The notes under the pieces were generated by a model. That model ran no database searches, was not told the origin of the DNA, and saw nothing but the letters and a program-made list of their open reading frames with translations. The position numbers were made by a program, and so were the translations under genes. From Anaeramoeba flamelloides (Eukaryota; Metamonada; Anaeramoebidae): a stretch of 64,000 nt of DNA. Shown piece by piece: positions 9,912 to 21,948 of this stretch. Location: positions 27,644 to 91,643 of the forward strand of contig JANTQA010000004.1 in the NCBI GenBank assembly GCA_027625915.1, written 5' to 3'. Positions within the stretch are counted from its first letter, which is position 1. Each line of letters starts with the position of its first letter.

Positions 9912-10350
9912 AAAGTCACATAAATTAAGTTACTATTATTGTAGAAAATAATTCATCTTCTCCAAAGATCAGAAATTATGGTTAGTACTTAATTCGTGAA
10001 GATAGTAGAGGATAAACAAAGAATTAAAAACAAAAAAAGATAAAACAAGTAAAACAAAAAAAAGCCACAATAATAAGTTGTAATACTAAAAATTAAACAG
10101 CAACCATTGAATAAAACCAAATAAGCTTTCAAGAAAAACAAATCAATCAAAATCTTTTTAGTTTTTCAATTGCTTTTTAAGTGAAAGTTACTATTTTTCA
10201 TTTTTTCTTCTTTATTCTCTTTTACCTTTCTTCAACTAAAACAAAAACGAAAAAAAGGAAATAAATAAAGAAAAAAGCGAAAATCAAAAAAGAAAAACGA
10301 AAAAGTTTTATTATGTTTTTTTTAAATTGTGTACTTTGAGTAAATTATTA
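9912..10350 (+). promoter_or_regulatory. 5' flank shared by the LRR-ankyrin-BTB paralogues
   Basis: Short blocks recur upstream of the copy at 46273: CAAAGATCAGAAA, GTACTTAATT and TTCTTTATTCTCTTTT, in the same order. The last block and the ATTAATG start context are also present before the copy at 24998. This suggests the duplications carried their promoters with them. Confidence 0.45.
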
Positions 10351-13305
10351 ATGAACCAAAATGAAGATCAAGAAGAATTTAAAAACATTTTGCAAAGGTT
10401 AATCTTGAATGACCAAACAGTTACCCAATTGGATCTTTCGAAGAATGAAAATGGTAACGAAAGAGCCATATTTTTAAGGTTAGCCTTAAATGACCAAACA
10501 TTGACCTATTTGGGTCTTTCTAAGAATCAAATTGGCAACGAGGGAATGGAATCTTTAAGTTCAGCCCTCAAGGTAAACCAAACAGTTACCCAATTAGTTC
10601 TTTTTTGAGAGTCAAATAGAAGCGGAGAAAATGGAATCTTTAAGTTCAGCCCTTAAGGTAAACCAAACCCTTACCCAATTGGATCTTTCTAAGAGTCAAA
10701 TTGGAGCTGATGGTGCCAAAGCCTTAAGTTCGGCCCTAAAGATAAACCAAACCCTTACCAACTTGAATCTTTCTGAGAATTATATTGGACAAGAGGGAAT
10801 CCAAGCTTTAAGTTCTGCCCTAAAGGTAAACCAAACCCTTACCAACTTGAATCTTATTGTGAATGTATTAGACAAGAGGGAATCAAATACTTAAGTTCAG
10901 CCCTCAAGGGTAAACCAAACCCTTACCCAATTGGTTCTTTCTTATAATTATAAAATAGGATGCGAGGGAATGAAATACCTAAGTTCAGCCCTCAGGGTAA
11001 ACAATACCCTTAACCAATTGAATCTTTCTAGGAATAATCAAATTGGAGATGAGGGAATCAAAGCTTTAAGTTCGGCCCTCAAGTTAAATCAAACCCTTAC
11101 CCGATTGGTTCTTTCTAAGAATGAAATTGGAGACAAAGGAGCCCAAGCTTTAAGTTCAGCCCTAAGGGTAAACCAAACCGTTATCCACTTGAATCTTTCT
11201 CAGAACGGAATAGGCAACGAAGGAATGGAATATCTAAGTTCAGCCCTCAAGGTAAACCAAACCCTTACCCAATTGGATCTTTCTTGTAATGAAATAGGAG
11301 ACGAGGGAATGGAATACCTAAGTTCAGCCTTAAAGGTAAACCAAACACTTACCCTATTGGATCTTTCTTTTAATGATATAGAAGCCGAGGAAATGAAATA
11401 TCTTGGTGAAGCCCTCAAGGTAAACCAAACCCTTACCCAATTGGTTCTTTCTCAGAACGGAATTGGATACAAGGGAGCCCAAGCTTTAGGTTCAGCCCTC
11501 AAGGTAAACCAAACCCTTACACGATTGGACCTTACTCATAATCAAATTGGAGATGAAGTAATGGAATATCTAAGTTCAGCCCTCAAGGTAAACCAAACCC
11601 TTACCCAATTGGATCTTTCTTGTAATGAAATAGGATCCGAGGGAATTAAAGAAAAAAATCTTGAAAAATTTATACAAGACTTAAAAAACAACAAATCTAT
11701 TCTCGAACTAGATCTTGATGGGAATAAATTTGAGACAGAAGATCTAAACAAAATTTCCAATTTAATAAAAAGAAATCTCAATTTTTAAAAAAAAGTTAAC
11801 CAAATCAATCAAAGATGGAAATTTCCAATTATTCCAAGAATTAATCCAAATTGAGAAAATACCCTTAGTATACATACCTTCAGATTTAATTGATAAATCA
11901 AGCAACCAAGAGGAAAATACAATTTTCCATACAGCCATTTTTCAGAATCAAATTAAAATTCTATTCCATTTATTATTTGCAAATAATGAAAAAACAGATC
12001 AAGAAATTATTTCCAAAAGAAATCATTTATTAAATATAAAAAATCCAAAAACTAAAAAAAATGCAATTGATTTGATAAATCCAAATGAAATTTTAATCCA
12101 AGATTTTCAGAATTATTATAATCAATTCATTTCTTCTTCCTCTTCTTCTTTATCATCAATCTATTCTTCTTCTTCTTCATCCAACTTCAATAATAATAAT
12201 GATAATAATAAATTATTAAATAATTTCCCAAATAAATTAATTGCCGAAAAAGAAATAATCTTGATGAGAATTGGGAAAGAATGGAAAACAATTAAAAATC
12301 AATTCAAAAATGAATTAAATCAAAATCAAAAACAATTATTTATAAAATGGTTATATTATCCTATTTCTTTTAATTTTAAAGAAAAACAAATAATTCTGGA
12401 AATTTTCAAATTATTGAATCTTTTCCAAAATAAAAAAAAATCTCAATCTTTATTCTCAAATGAAAAATTATTAAATGATTTCCAAAATTATATCAATAAA
12501 TATGAAAATTGTGAAAAAAAAATTTTTTTAATCAACCTAAAAAAAAAAAAAAAAATGAAACTGAAAATGAAAATGAAAATGAAAAGGATGACGATTTCAA
12601 AATCAAATCAATTCAAATTAATAAATTTATACTTTGTTTAAGATCAAATTTATTTCGAGATCTGATTTTAAATACTTTTCCTATATTCGGAGAAAAAAAA
12701 AAAGAAAAGGGGGAAAATCAAGTTAATCAATCAATCAATCAAGTTACTGATTATTTCTCTTCAATTCCTGAATTTTATCCATTTTTCCTCTTAGAATTTT
12801 ATAATTTAAATTTAATTTTTAGCCCATCTACTTTGATTTTGGATTTCAAAAACAAAAAAACTAAAAATGTGATCAATAACAAAAGTAACAACAAAAAAAC
12901 CAACTATTAAAAGCAAAAATCAAAATAAAAACCTAAACTATAACCATAGCAATGATCAAAAAAAAAACAAACTAATAACAATACCAACAAAAATTCGAAT
13001 AATCACAAAAATACTAATACTAATACTAATAAAAACCAAAAGAAAAATAATCATAACCAGCTGAAAATCAAATATAATCAAAAAAAATCAACAACAACAA
13101 AAAATACCTTTCAGAAAAAATCAACAGAGGAATCACTCTTAACAATTACCAAAGCAAAAACAATTTTAAATAATTTTAATCAAAATAATATTAATAATTT
13201 AATCAATTTCTTTTTAGAAAATGATATTTCTGGTTTTTATCAAACAAATTCACTTTTATTCTATCTAATTTATTTAATTTCTCTCAAAAATTATCAAAAT
13301 TCTAA
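10351..13305 (+). pseudogene. LRR-ankyrin-BTB protein, broken copy 1
   Basis: This is a paralogue of the intact gene at 24998-28414, starting at the equivalent ATG (MNQNEDQEEFKNILQRLILN). About 16-17 ribonuclease-inhibitor-type LRRs of 28 residues follow (LDLSxNxIGxEGxxxLSSALKVNQTLT), then an ankyrin-like part (about 11880-12080), a Ser-rich patch, the conserved EKEIILMRIGKEWKT segment and a split BTB part (about 12460-12820), ending at TAA 13303-13305. Frame is lost several times: an extra T near 10603, losses and an extra G near 10860-10910, an A-run change near 11788, another in the poly-A tract near 12545, and a stop near 12907. Most lie in homopolymers, so some may be base-calling errors. 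It lacks the long KE-rich insert of the intact copy. It probably no longer makes full-length protein. Confidence 0.82.
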
Positions 13306-14571
13306 AAAAATGTATTTTGTCACAGAAAAGAAAAGGAGAGAATAAAAGAAAAGAAATGATAGACACATCTATGCTCATTATTTTATTTCTTATCTCATTT
13401 ATAATTAAGATTCTTTTTATTATAATATATTTACAATTGCACTTTAATTTGATTACTAAAGTAATTTAAGCTACCCTATCAGATTTTGAATTTTTTTTTT
13501 TCTTTAATTTTGATTTAATTTCTTTTTATTTTTTTTTTATTAATTAATCTCTGTACTATAATATTTTGAAAACCCAAAAATCAATTATTCCTGATCAATA
13601 AATTGAAAATATTAACCAGACTAATAAGGAATAAATCATTTCTAAATTAATTTAATTTCGAAATTGAAGCTAAATTCAGAAATCAATTTATTGAAAGATA
13701 ATAAATATAAAATATAATATACATTAGGAGATTTTCGGAAAAAATTGGAAAAAGAAAAAAAAAAAAATTTATTTTTTTAAAGGCTAAAATAAATTTTAAA
13801 AGAAATTTGACAAATTAAAAATCTAAATAAGAGGATTTAATTAGCATATTGTAATTAATTCCTAACATTAAAAAAACTAATTTATTTTTAAATGTTTTTT
13901 TTTGATAGGAAAAAATTTTTGAAAAAAAAAATATTTTCTGATCTTGAGAATTTTTTTTCCATAAACGGATACTATTTGAGAAAATAGTTTAAAATTTTCA
14001 ATTTTATGTATTTTGGATTCGGATTTTTAACTGATCCAAAACAATTGAGCAAGTCAAAGATTTTATGGTTCAAATTGAAAGGATAAATTTCGATCAAAAA
14101 AATGAAAATGCCTTGTTGAGAGAAAAGCCCTTGTTGATATTCAAAGATCCATCTATTTTGAAACCGGTTTAATTTGTTTTTGATGATTAATTTATGGACT
14201 CAATTATCATCATTTTCTATTTGAGATAAGACCAAATAAAAAGATTATAAATTTGACAAAAAAAAAAAAAGTTTTTCAATTATAAAAATTTTTAATAAAG
14301 TATAGTTTGAACCGATGAAAATATAGAAATTGATTTTGAATATGTATGTTATCTCATCAAATGTGGGATCATTGATTCCAATCCTTAAAGAACAACCTCA
14401 AAAAATAAATTGTTAACAAAATTCTTTTTCCAAATATTATGATTAATAGTAATGTTTTATTAGAAAGAAAAATTAAGCATATTTTTTTTTTCTTTGAAGT
14501 TTCGATATTAAGTAGTTTTGATTTGATAAAAGACCTATTTTTTTCTAATATTTTGTACAATGAACCTAGGA
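13306..14571. other. 3' flank of LRR copy 1, then non-coding DNA
   Basis: The first 250 or so bases match the 3' flank of the intact paralogue after 28414 (shared CTCATTTATAATTAAGATTC and CTATCAGATT blocks), so the duplicated unit reached past the stop codon. The rest is AT-rich, with nothing recognisable. Confidence 0.55.
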
Positions 14572-14577
14572 AAAAAA

Positions 14578-14613
<36 letters not shown>

Positions 14614-14639
14614 TGTTTAAGGGAGGAGTTTTTAGTTCC

Positions 14640-15131
14640 TCTTGTTTGCCTGAATTCCTAAATTGTGATTTAGAAATTTTTTTAAAGATTTCCATATACT
14701 TTTGTTTTCCACTAGGGCTAATAAAGTTATGGAATCTTTTCTGTTAATAATATTAGAAATATTATTGTTTTTTAATATATGAGATATATTAATTTTTTTT
14801 TTAATTCAGATATCCAGATTTTACGATTATTTTCATAGGCTGGGCAGTTCCAGAGAAAATGATCTAAATCTTCAATGATATCTAAATTATTTATTTTTTT
14901 GCATAATTTACAAAATTTTGATTTATCTTCATTCATAACATAAGAGTACCTGTTTAAATAATTTGTGAATGTTCTAAGTTTTAAGATTGAGGTAGAGCCT
15001 TTCCATTTTAAATATTTTTGTTGTTTATTAATATTTCCTTGAATAGTAACGATTTTTAGGTATTTTCGTACTTTCCAACTTGGGCTATTCTTTAATTGAT
15101 TAATTCGATAGTTGTCTAATTCTAATTCCAA
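14640..15131 (-). pseudogene. LINE ORF2 C-terminus with CCHC zinc-binding motif
   Basis: The minus-strand product reads FCKLCKKINN, then DHFLWNCPAYENN: a C-x2-C-x(n)-H-x4-C pattern usual at the end of APE-type LINE ORF2 proteins. It is followed, after a frame change, by ISNIINRKDSITLLALVENK, which matches the tail of the LINE at 35-37 kb (DIIQNKESLFILSLVNDK). The role is thought to be nucleic-acid binding during target-primed reverse transcription. Confidence 0.75.
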
Positions 15132-15532
15132 ATCTTTTTAATGTTTTTGATTTCCAGTTAATATTTTCAACTTCTTTTTCTCTAAATGGCAGAAGTTTAA
15201 TTAGTTTTTTGAATCCTAAAAAATTTAATTTTTGAATTAATTTATATTTTCTCTTATATATCATTATCCTTACTGAATCAATTTTTGCTTCTGTTTTATA
15301 AATAAGTCTTGGGGAATGTGGATTAATTTTTAAAAGGAATTTAGTGATCTTTTTATTGATCCAAATGTCTATTTCTTTGAAATTTTTTTCAGTTAGATCA
15401 AATATTTCTAATCCATATAATAATTGACTGTGTAAAACGGCTTTAAAAAAGTGAATTTTTAATCCATTAGTAAATTTTTTTTGTTCTAAAATATTGACTA
15501 GATTTTTGAAATTTTTTTTAACTTTATCAAGG

Positions 15533-16310
15533 TTAAATTTTAAATGTATTTTTTTTATCTAGACAAATACCAAGATATAAAATTTCTTTTGGAATTAAAG
15601 TTTTTATCCTTTTTTTATTATTCGGATTCATTCCAAAATCTCTTATAATTTTAAAAATTTTTTCCAGTTGAAAATTGATTTCTATCATTGATCCTTTCAT
15701 AATCAAAATCAAATCATCAGCAAACATTTGAACATGTATTGGTAATGATTTGATTTTTTCTAATAAAAAATGTGAAATAAATCCAAATAATAAAGGTGAT
15801 AATGGATCTCCTTGATAAACACCTATCCCTTCTTTTGAGTAATATGCAAGTAGATATTTTTTTATAATTTCATTTTTAATAAATTTTTTTGATTGAATAA
15901 TAAATTAAAGAATGATGTATAGAATCAAAGCATTTTTTGAATATCGATTGTAACTATATAGATATTTTCTTTTTTATTATTTCTCATTTTTATTTTTTTG
16001 ATATTCATTCAACAAATTGAGAACTGCAATTCTTGTATCTAATTTTTTCTTAAATCCAAATTGTCTTTTTTGAAACTAAGTCCCAAGAATCTTGTATTCC
16101 CGCATATAATAATTTAAGAAAAAATCTTGGGAGACTTTGATTAATTGAAATTGGTCGATAATTGAGTGGTACTCCTTCGTTTCCTGATTTATGAATGAAT
16201 AATAAATTTCTTTTTTTGATAAAATTAATATTTTCCTGAGAGATGTCTTGAATCCAATTTAGAAATATTTTTTGAATTTTTTCAATAAAGTTTTCATAAT
16301 TCAAATAATA
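15533..16310 (-). pseudogene. LINE ORF2 reverse transcriptase, broken
   Basis: The minus-strand pieces contain GNEGVPLNYRPISINQSLP (start of the RT core), QFGFKKKLDTRIAVLNLL (about 16060), a VYQGDPLSPLLFGF-like segment near 15820, and FADDLILIMKG (catalytic FADD, about 15710-15727). These are in order for a non-LTR RT but in more than one frame, with at least two frame changes between 16060 and 15700. It would copy the LINE RNA at a nicked chromosomal site. Confidence 0.8.
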
Positions 16311-16586
16311 TTCACTGTTTTGATTTTTTATGGATTTGAAGTGATATATTTTATCAAATTCTTTGACTGATTTATTTTTTTGATATTTAATAATTGTTTT
16401 AATATTTGTAATTGAGAATATTTCTTCTATTTCAATATTAAATAGGAATCTTTATTTAATTTAAATTTTTTTAATAAAATTTATTATATATTTTTTGGTT
16501 TTTTACTTATTGAATTAACAAACCGGAAATATGTTTTTTCTAAATTTTTATTATTTAAAATCATTTTACTCGAAGTTTGTCTAAAT

Positions 16587-17530
16587 TTATTTATTCTTTT
16601 TCCAAAATTTTTTATTATTTTCAAATTCCGTATTAATTTGGTCTAACAATTTTAAATACTTCTTTCTATTTCTATCTTTAATTTCTTGAATTAATTCATT
16701 ATTTTCAAAGAGTTTATAGATCAAACTATATAATTTATAATCTTCTTTTCGAATGTTTAAAACATTTCTTTCTTTTATTAAGAATTGTTTTTTGAATTTT
16801 TTAAAATTCGAATCATTTAAATAGTAGTTGGTATTTTTGAAATAGTTTATAAACTTTTTTTGGAATTTAGGTATATCTTTAATTTTATATATTTTTTGTA
16901 TTTCCCAATTTTTATTTATCTGAAATTTGTTTAAAATAGCATAATGATCACTAATTTTATTGATTAATGTTTTTGATTTACTGAATTGAAGATTATTAAA
17001 ATTTGAAATGAAATAGTCTAAGTTGTTATCTTTTCGACTTGGTTTATTGTTTAGAGTAATTTTAAAATTTAAAATTGAAAAAATTTTTATATCATTATCT
17101 TTTAAATTAAAATCACCACCAATAATTGTTTTATGATTTTGATATTTTTGTAATACACTAAATAATTCTTTATTAATTTCTACATTTCTATCATGTCTTT
17201 TATAAATATTTATTATTACAAAATCATTGAATTGTATTCCCATCATATCAAGATCCGATATAAGAATTTCCCGATTAAACTCTTTAAAGATATTTTTGAC
17301 AATAATTAAAAGACCTCCTTTATTATTATTATTACCATAAGCTTTTTTGTTAATTGAGAAATAATTTAAAAAAATCGGGTTTTTTGTTATTTTTGATTCT
17401 TGTATTAAACATATATCAGCGTTATATTTTAATAAAAAAGATTCTAAAATAGAGATTTTTGTTTTATTGTTTAATCCTCTAATATTAAAAGATATAATTT
17501 TTAAGCTAATTAATTTATTGTTATATTCTC
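16587..17530 (-). pseudogene. LINE ORF2 APE-type endonuclease
   Basis: The minus-strand frame begins ISFNIRGLNNKTK and ADICLIQESK (about 17500-17400), continues with GGLLIIVKNIF, IINIYKRHDRN and IIGGDFNLKDND (about 17110) and ends the domain with KISDHYAILNKF (about 16950). QES, GDFN and SDH are the usual catalytic signposts of exonuclease III-like endonucleases in LINEs. Helical linker sequence leads on towards the RT. The open part from 17246 carries most of the domain. Confidence 0.85.
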
Positions 17531-18559
17531 TCTTTTTCCCTTTTAATAATAAAGTTTTTTGATTATTTTGAAAATGATAATTTTTAAAAAAAAAAAAAAA
17601 ATTTTTTTTTTTTTTTTTAATATAATATAAAGTTTGTGCTTTAATAAATCCTGGGCAATAGAAATTGTTGTTTTAAAAATTTTTTTATATAAAAATTAAT
17701 TTTATATTTTAAATCCCAAAATTCAATCATATTTTCACCTTTTCTTTGATAGCGGATAACAGGTCTATTATCTATGAGATTAAAAATTTCTAAAGTTGAG
17801 ATATTTTTTTGTAAAAAAATTATTTTATTTTTAACAGGTAGATTTTGTATTTTTTTTAAATCTTTTATATTTATCCTTGTTTAAAAAATTTTTAATATTT
17901 TTGTTGTTATTTTGATTTTTCTTAAAGTCAAACTTAAAATTGAAATCCAAAAATTTCAAATTTAAAAACATTTTTTTTGAATTAATCAAATTAATAATAA
18001 AATTCAATAATTTTGAATATTGTTGAGTTGTATTATAATAATTATAATCACCATATAAGTTTAAAAATGAATAATTAAATGATTTTTTTATCCAGTATTT
18101 TATTTACATCAATTTTAAATCATTTAATTCCCATTTATTGAATTCATAAATTATTGTATTTTTTAATAAAAAAAATGTCAGATTTAAAAAGTCCTCATTT
18201 TTATTATAATCATAATTTAATAACAGAATTATTTCATTTAATAAATTTTTTTAATAAAATATTTTTTTGATTATGCATAACTTCATTTTTTTGTATAAAA
18301 TCATTTGTATAAATAATTTGTAAATAAAAAAATAAAATTTTTTGTTTAATAAATTCTGATTGGTAACTAATAAAATTCAAATCAATTATCAAAGGGTCAT
18401 TAAAGGGGGTTTTTGAATTAGTAAAACCCCATTTAAAATTTTTTATATTTTTTGTATTTTTTATATAATTTTTGAAAAGAATAATTTTAATTATAATTCT
18501 AAAAATGTCGATTTTTTTTATTTGGACTATTTGTTGGAATAGTCAGTTATCCATTTGGT

Positions 18560-18655
18560 CACCATGTAAATCACAATATCCTGATGGATTAATTGTGAAT
18601 TTTTTACATCTATTGTTTGTTGTTTTTGAAAATCCTTTACATTTTACAGTTTTAT
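18560..18655 (-). other. Cys/His motif in the LINE ORF1-ORF2 interval
   Basis: The minus-strand translation reads KCKGFSKTTNNRCKKF followed by GYCDLHGD. The spacing (C-x-G-x-[ST]-x(4)-C...YC-x2-H) resembles the small CxG...C...CxxH zinc-binding motifs seen in several viral and protist proteins of unknown function. It may be the nucleic-acid-binding finger of ORF1. A frame with neighbours is hard to trace, so this rests on the motif alone. Confidence 0.45.
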
Positions 18656-18684
18656 TTTTATTTTTATTTTTAGTTAAATTAATA

Positions 18685-19887
18685 TTAATTATTTTTTTTA
18701 TTAATATTTTTATTTATTAAAATTAATTCATTATTTTTATTTTTAGTATTTATTCCAAGTTGTGATTTTTGTTTATTAAGAAAAAAATCAAGATTTTTTT
18801 GAACTTTTTTTTCCTTATTGTTATAAACCACAAGTTCAGAACAATCATTTTCATTTTCAAATTCTGAAATGGTTTGAATTTTATTATTAATATTTGATTC
18901 AATATTTATAGTTTCCAAATATTCTTCACTCAAGAATTTTTTTTGAATTTTCTTGTATACAATTCATAAGATTTTGATTTGATAGTTTATAAAATGGTTT
19001 ACTATAATTTTTTCTTTCAAAATTTATTAAAAATTCAAAAATTTCTTTGTCTGCATTTATTTTTAAATTATTTAAACATGTGTTATTTAAAGTTAGTTTA
19101 AATAATTCTTCTCTAGATAAATTTATATAACTTTGACTCTTTGGTCTGATTATTACTGTTTGTTTGGTTATTTGTTCATTATTGTTTATACAGTCAGTTT
19201 CACTTTTAAGGCACAAACTTTCAACGAAATTTAAGGCACAAAAAAATCTCAAATTTAAGCACAATTTTTTAGAATTTTAATTTTCACAAATTATTTTACT
19301 AGAATTTGAAATCATGTGCCTTAATTTGAGATTTTTTTTGTGCCTTAAATTTCGTAGAAAGTTTGTGCCTTAAAAATGAAACTGACTGTATAGAAATCTT
19401 TTAAAGATTTTTTATTTTTATTTTTATTTTTATTTTTATTTATTTGGTTATTAAAATCAATATTATTATCATTGTTAATTTCAATTATTTCGTCATTTTT
19501 TTCTTTTTGATAATAAGATTGTATTTTATTTGTTTCTTCTTTAAGATTTTTTTATAAATTTTTAGAATTTTCATTTTGGTCTTTTTGATTCTTAAATTCT
19601 TCGAGAAATTTTAAATTTAGCTTATTAAATTTAATATTTAATGTGTTTTCATTTTGTTCAATAATTAATTTTAATTGTTGAACTTCTCTCTCTAAATTCA
19701 TTATTTTATTCTCATATTCTTTAAATTTTTTTTGAAAATTTTGATTTTTTTGATAATTATTTTTATATTGAGTTTTTTCAAAGGCTTTTTTTAAATAGAT
19801 TTTGTTATTTAAAAATGTAATCTCATTTAAACTCAATGAATTGTCTCTTATTAATTGTGTTTGAAATGTGATAAAAGAATATCTCAA
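18685..19887 (-). pseudogene. LINE ORF1 central/C-terminal part with coiled coil
   Basis: Minus-strand pieces at 19887-19552 form a long charged coiled coil (QKKFKEYENKIMNLEREVQ, with leucines in heptad register). Those at 19190-18926 and 18933-18685 are hydrophilic and unrecognised. A MITE (19191-19388) interrupts the coding sequence. Coiled coils beside an RRM fit a LINE ORF1 protein that trimerises on RNA. Confidence 0.5.
19189..19390. mobile_element. Palindromic MITE, copy A
   Basis: Begins CAGTCAGTTTCACTTTTAAG and ends with the reverse complement CTTAAAAATGAAACTGACTG-like arm, flanked by TA on each side (element 19191-19388). Almost the whole 198 bp folds on itself. Each arm holds three AAGGCACAAA-type boxes. 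Confidence 0.9.
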
Positions 19888-19894
19888 TGTTTGA

Positions 19895-20094
19895 TACAGT
19901 CAGTTTCACTTTTAAGGCACAAACTTTCAACAAAATTTAAGGCACAAAAAAATCTCAAATTAAGGCACAAAATTTAGAATTTTTTTTTTTACAATTTATT
20001 TTTACTAGAATTTGAATTTTGTGCTTTAATTTGAGATTTTTTTTGTGCCTTAAATTTCGATGAAGTTTGTGCCTTAAAAGTGAAACTGACTGTA
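19895..20094. mobile_element. Palindromic MITE, copy B
   Basis: Same family as copy A (19897-20092 between TA dinucleotides), inserted in LINE ORF1. The arms carry the repeated AAGGCACAAA boxes; the centre is a T-rich loop. Confidence 0.9.
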
Positions 20095-20283
20095 TTTATT
20101 ATTAAAAATAATAATTTTTTTTGGGTTAACATCTTTGAATAGGTTTAAAAGGTTACTTTTCTTAGTTTTTTTTTGGCAAATTTAAAATAATTATTTGATT
20201 ATTTGATATTTTTTTATTTTCGTTTTCTTTATCTAAATAACCAATATTATTCTGACTCTGATTATTATTATTATTATTAAACT

Positions 20284-20484
20284 TACAGTCAGTTTCACTT
20301 TTAAGGCACAAACTTTCAACGAAATTTAAGGCACAAAAAAAATCTCAAATTAAAGCACAAAATTCAAATTCTAGTTAAAATAAATTGTAAAAAAAAATAT
20401 TACAAATTTTGTGCTTTAATTTGAGATTTTTTTGTGCCTTAAATTTCGTTGAAAGTTTGTGCCTTAAAAGTGAAACTGACTGTA
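20284..20484. mobile_element. Palindromic MITE, copy C
   Basis: Same family (20286-20482), TA on both sides. It is separated from copy B by about 190 bp of LINE sequence. Confidence 0.9.
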
Positions 20485-20670
20485 TTTGAGATATTTGGAG
20501 GAGTATTCTATTGATTCACTAGAAAATTTTCTTCAAACCAATTATTATTTCTATTTTTATTTAAATTTTGAGATATCGATTGTGTTTGTTTAGTAGGAAC
20601 TGATTTGTTTTTATGTGCATCTCTTCGATAATCCACAAATTTCTTAAAAAATAGAGTTCTATGATAAAGC

Positions 20671-20874
20671 TATAGTCAGTTTCACTTTTAAGGCACAAAC
20701 TTTCAACGAAATTTAAGGCACAAAAAAATCTCAAATTAAAGCACAAAATTTGGAATTTTTTTTTTTTTTACAATTTATTTTTACTAGAATTTGAATTTTG
20801 TGCTTTAATTTGATATTTTTTTTGTGCCTTAAATTTCGTTGAAAGTTTGTGTCTTAAAAGTGAAACTGACTGTA
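20671..20874. mobile_element. Palindromic MITE, copy D
   Basis: Same family (20673-20872), flanked by TA. The first base is T instead of C (TAGTCAGTTTC), otherwise the arms are intact. It is separated from copy C by about 190 bp. Confidence 0.88.
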
Positions 20875-20980
20875 TAGTTTTCCAGAATAATCGATTAATT
20901 TGGTATAATTTTCTTCGGTATTTAAAATTAATTTCGCTGTGCCCTTGAATCTATCATATTTATCATAGAGAAGTTATGCA

Positions 20981-21181
20981 TACAGTCAGTTTCACTTTTA
21001 AGGCACAAACTTTAAACGAAATTTAAGGCACAAAAAAAATCTCAAATTAAGGCACAAAATTTGGAATTTCATTTTTTACAATTTATTTTACTAGAATTTG
21101 AATTTTGTGCCTTAATTTGAGATTTTTTGTGTGCAATAAATTTCGTTGAAAGTTTGTGTCTTAAAAGTGAAACTGACTGTA
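20981..21181. mobile_element. Palindromic MITE, copy E
   Basis: Same family (20983-21179), flanked by TA. The right arm has a small change in the middle AAGGCACAAA box. Confidence 0.9.
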
Positions 21182-21349
21182 CTAAATTGTATATATTTCT
21201 TTAATAATAAGCTAATTTTCTCATAATTTGCTTGGTAGGAAATATTATGCATAAAAATGGTAAATTGTTGGTGGTTCTGTAGTTCCTTTGAAAAAAAAAT
21301 TTTTTGATCATTGATCAAGTTTTTTTCATTTTTTGGTATGTTTGAATAA

Positions 21350-21948
21350 TCATTTTTTTTTTTTTTTTTTTTTTTTTTGTGGGGGGATTATCATTTGGCG
21401 TGCTGCCAGTTCGTGCAATTTTGGTCGTTTTTTGTTGTTTTTTTTTTTCATTTTGTTTATTTTGTTTATTTTTTTTATTATTTTTTCTTTTTTCTTGTTT
21501 GTTTGCTTTCTTTTCAATTTTTTTTTCTTTTTCATTTTTTTGTTTTTGTTTTTCGGAAAGGTTTTTATTTTGGTTATGAAAATCTTCTGATTTCTTTTGT
21601 TCTTGTTCATCAAATACAGAAGTATATTCATCAAAATTCTTTTTATTTTTTTTTTTTTTTTAAAAAATTTTTCTTTTTGTTTTCTTTCTTTTGTTTATCA
21701 TATATATCTATTGAAATTCTCCTGTTTTCAAAATCAAAATTATTTGAGAGTCTTTGTTTAATTGTTATCTCATTTTTTTTTGAAAATGGTGCAAGTCTTG
21801 CAAGTCCATTGTTTGGATTTTTTTTATTTTGTATTATTTCAATGTTGGGTGAGCATCCTGTTTTCAACTTTATTAGCTGAACTAATTTGTCAATAGAATA
21901 ATCTTTTGGCAAGTTTTTTAAGAACAGTTTACTAATGTTGGATTTCAT
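21350..21948 (-). pseudogene. LINE ORF1 N-terminus with RRM
   Basis: From ATG 21948 the product reads KSNISKLFLKNLPKDYSIDK (RNP2-like LFLKNLP), LVQLIKLKTG and a beta-strand pattern ending RRISIDIYDKQ. This is an RNA-recognition motif, common at the start of LINE ORF1 proteins, which coat the LINE RNA. A long Lys-rich tract follows, and then frame is lost around poly-A runs, continuing in the Lys/Asn-rich piece 21634-21350. The ATG lies about 55 bp inside the target duplication, so it is the likely ORF1 start. Confidence 0.65.

Noticed and set aside
11200-11781. Minus-strand frames opposite LRR copies (also 24931-25293 and 25753-26028)
   Set aside because: Their repeated peptides are the antisense of the LRR consensus DNA.
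19191-21179. MITE copies as newly gained introns
   Set aside because: Termini give no GT...AG boundaries that would remove the element exactly, and the TA flanks fit transposition without splicing.
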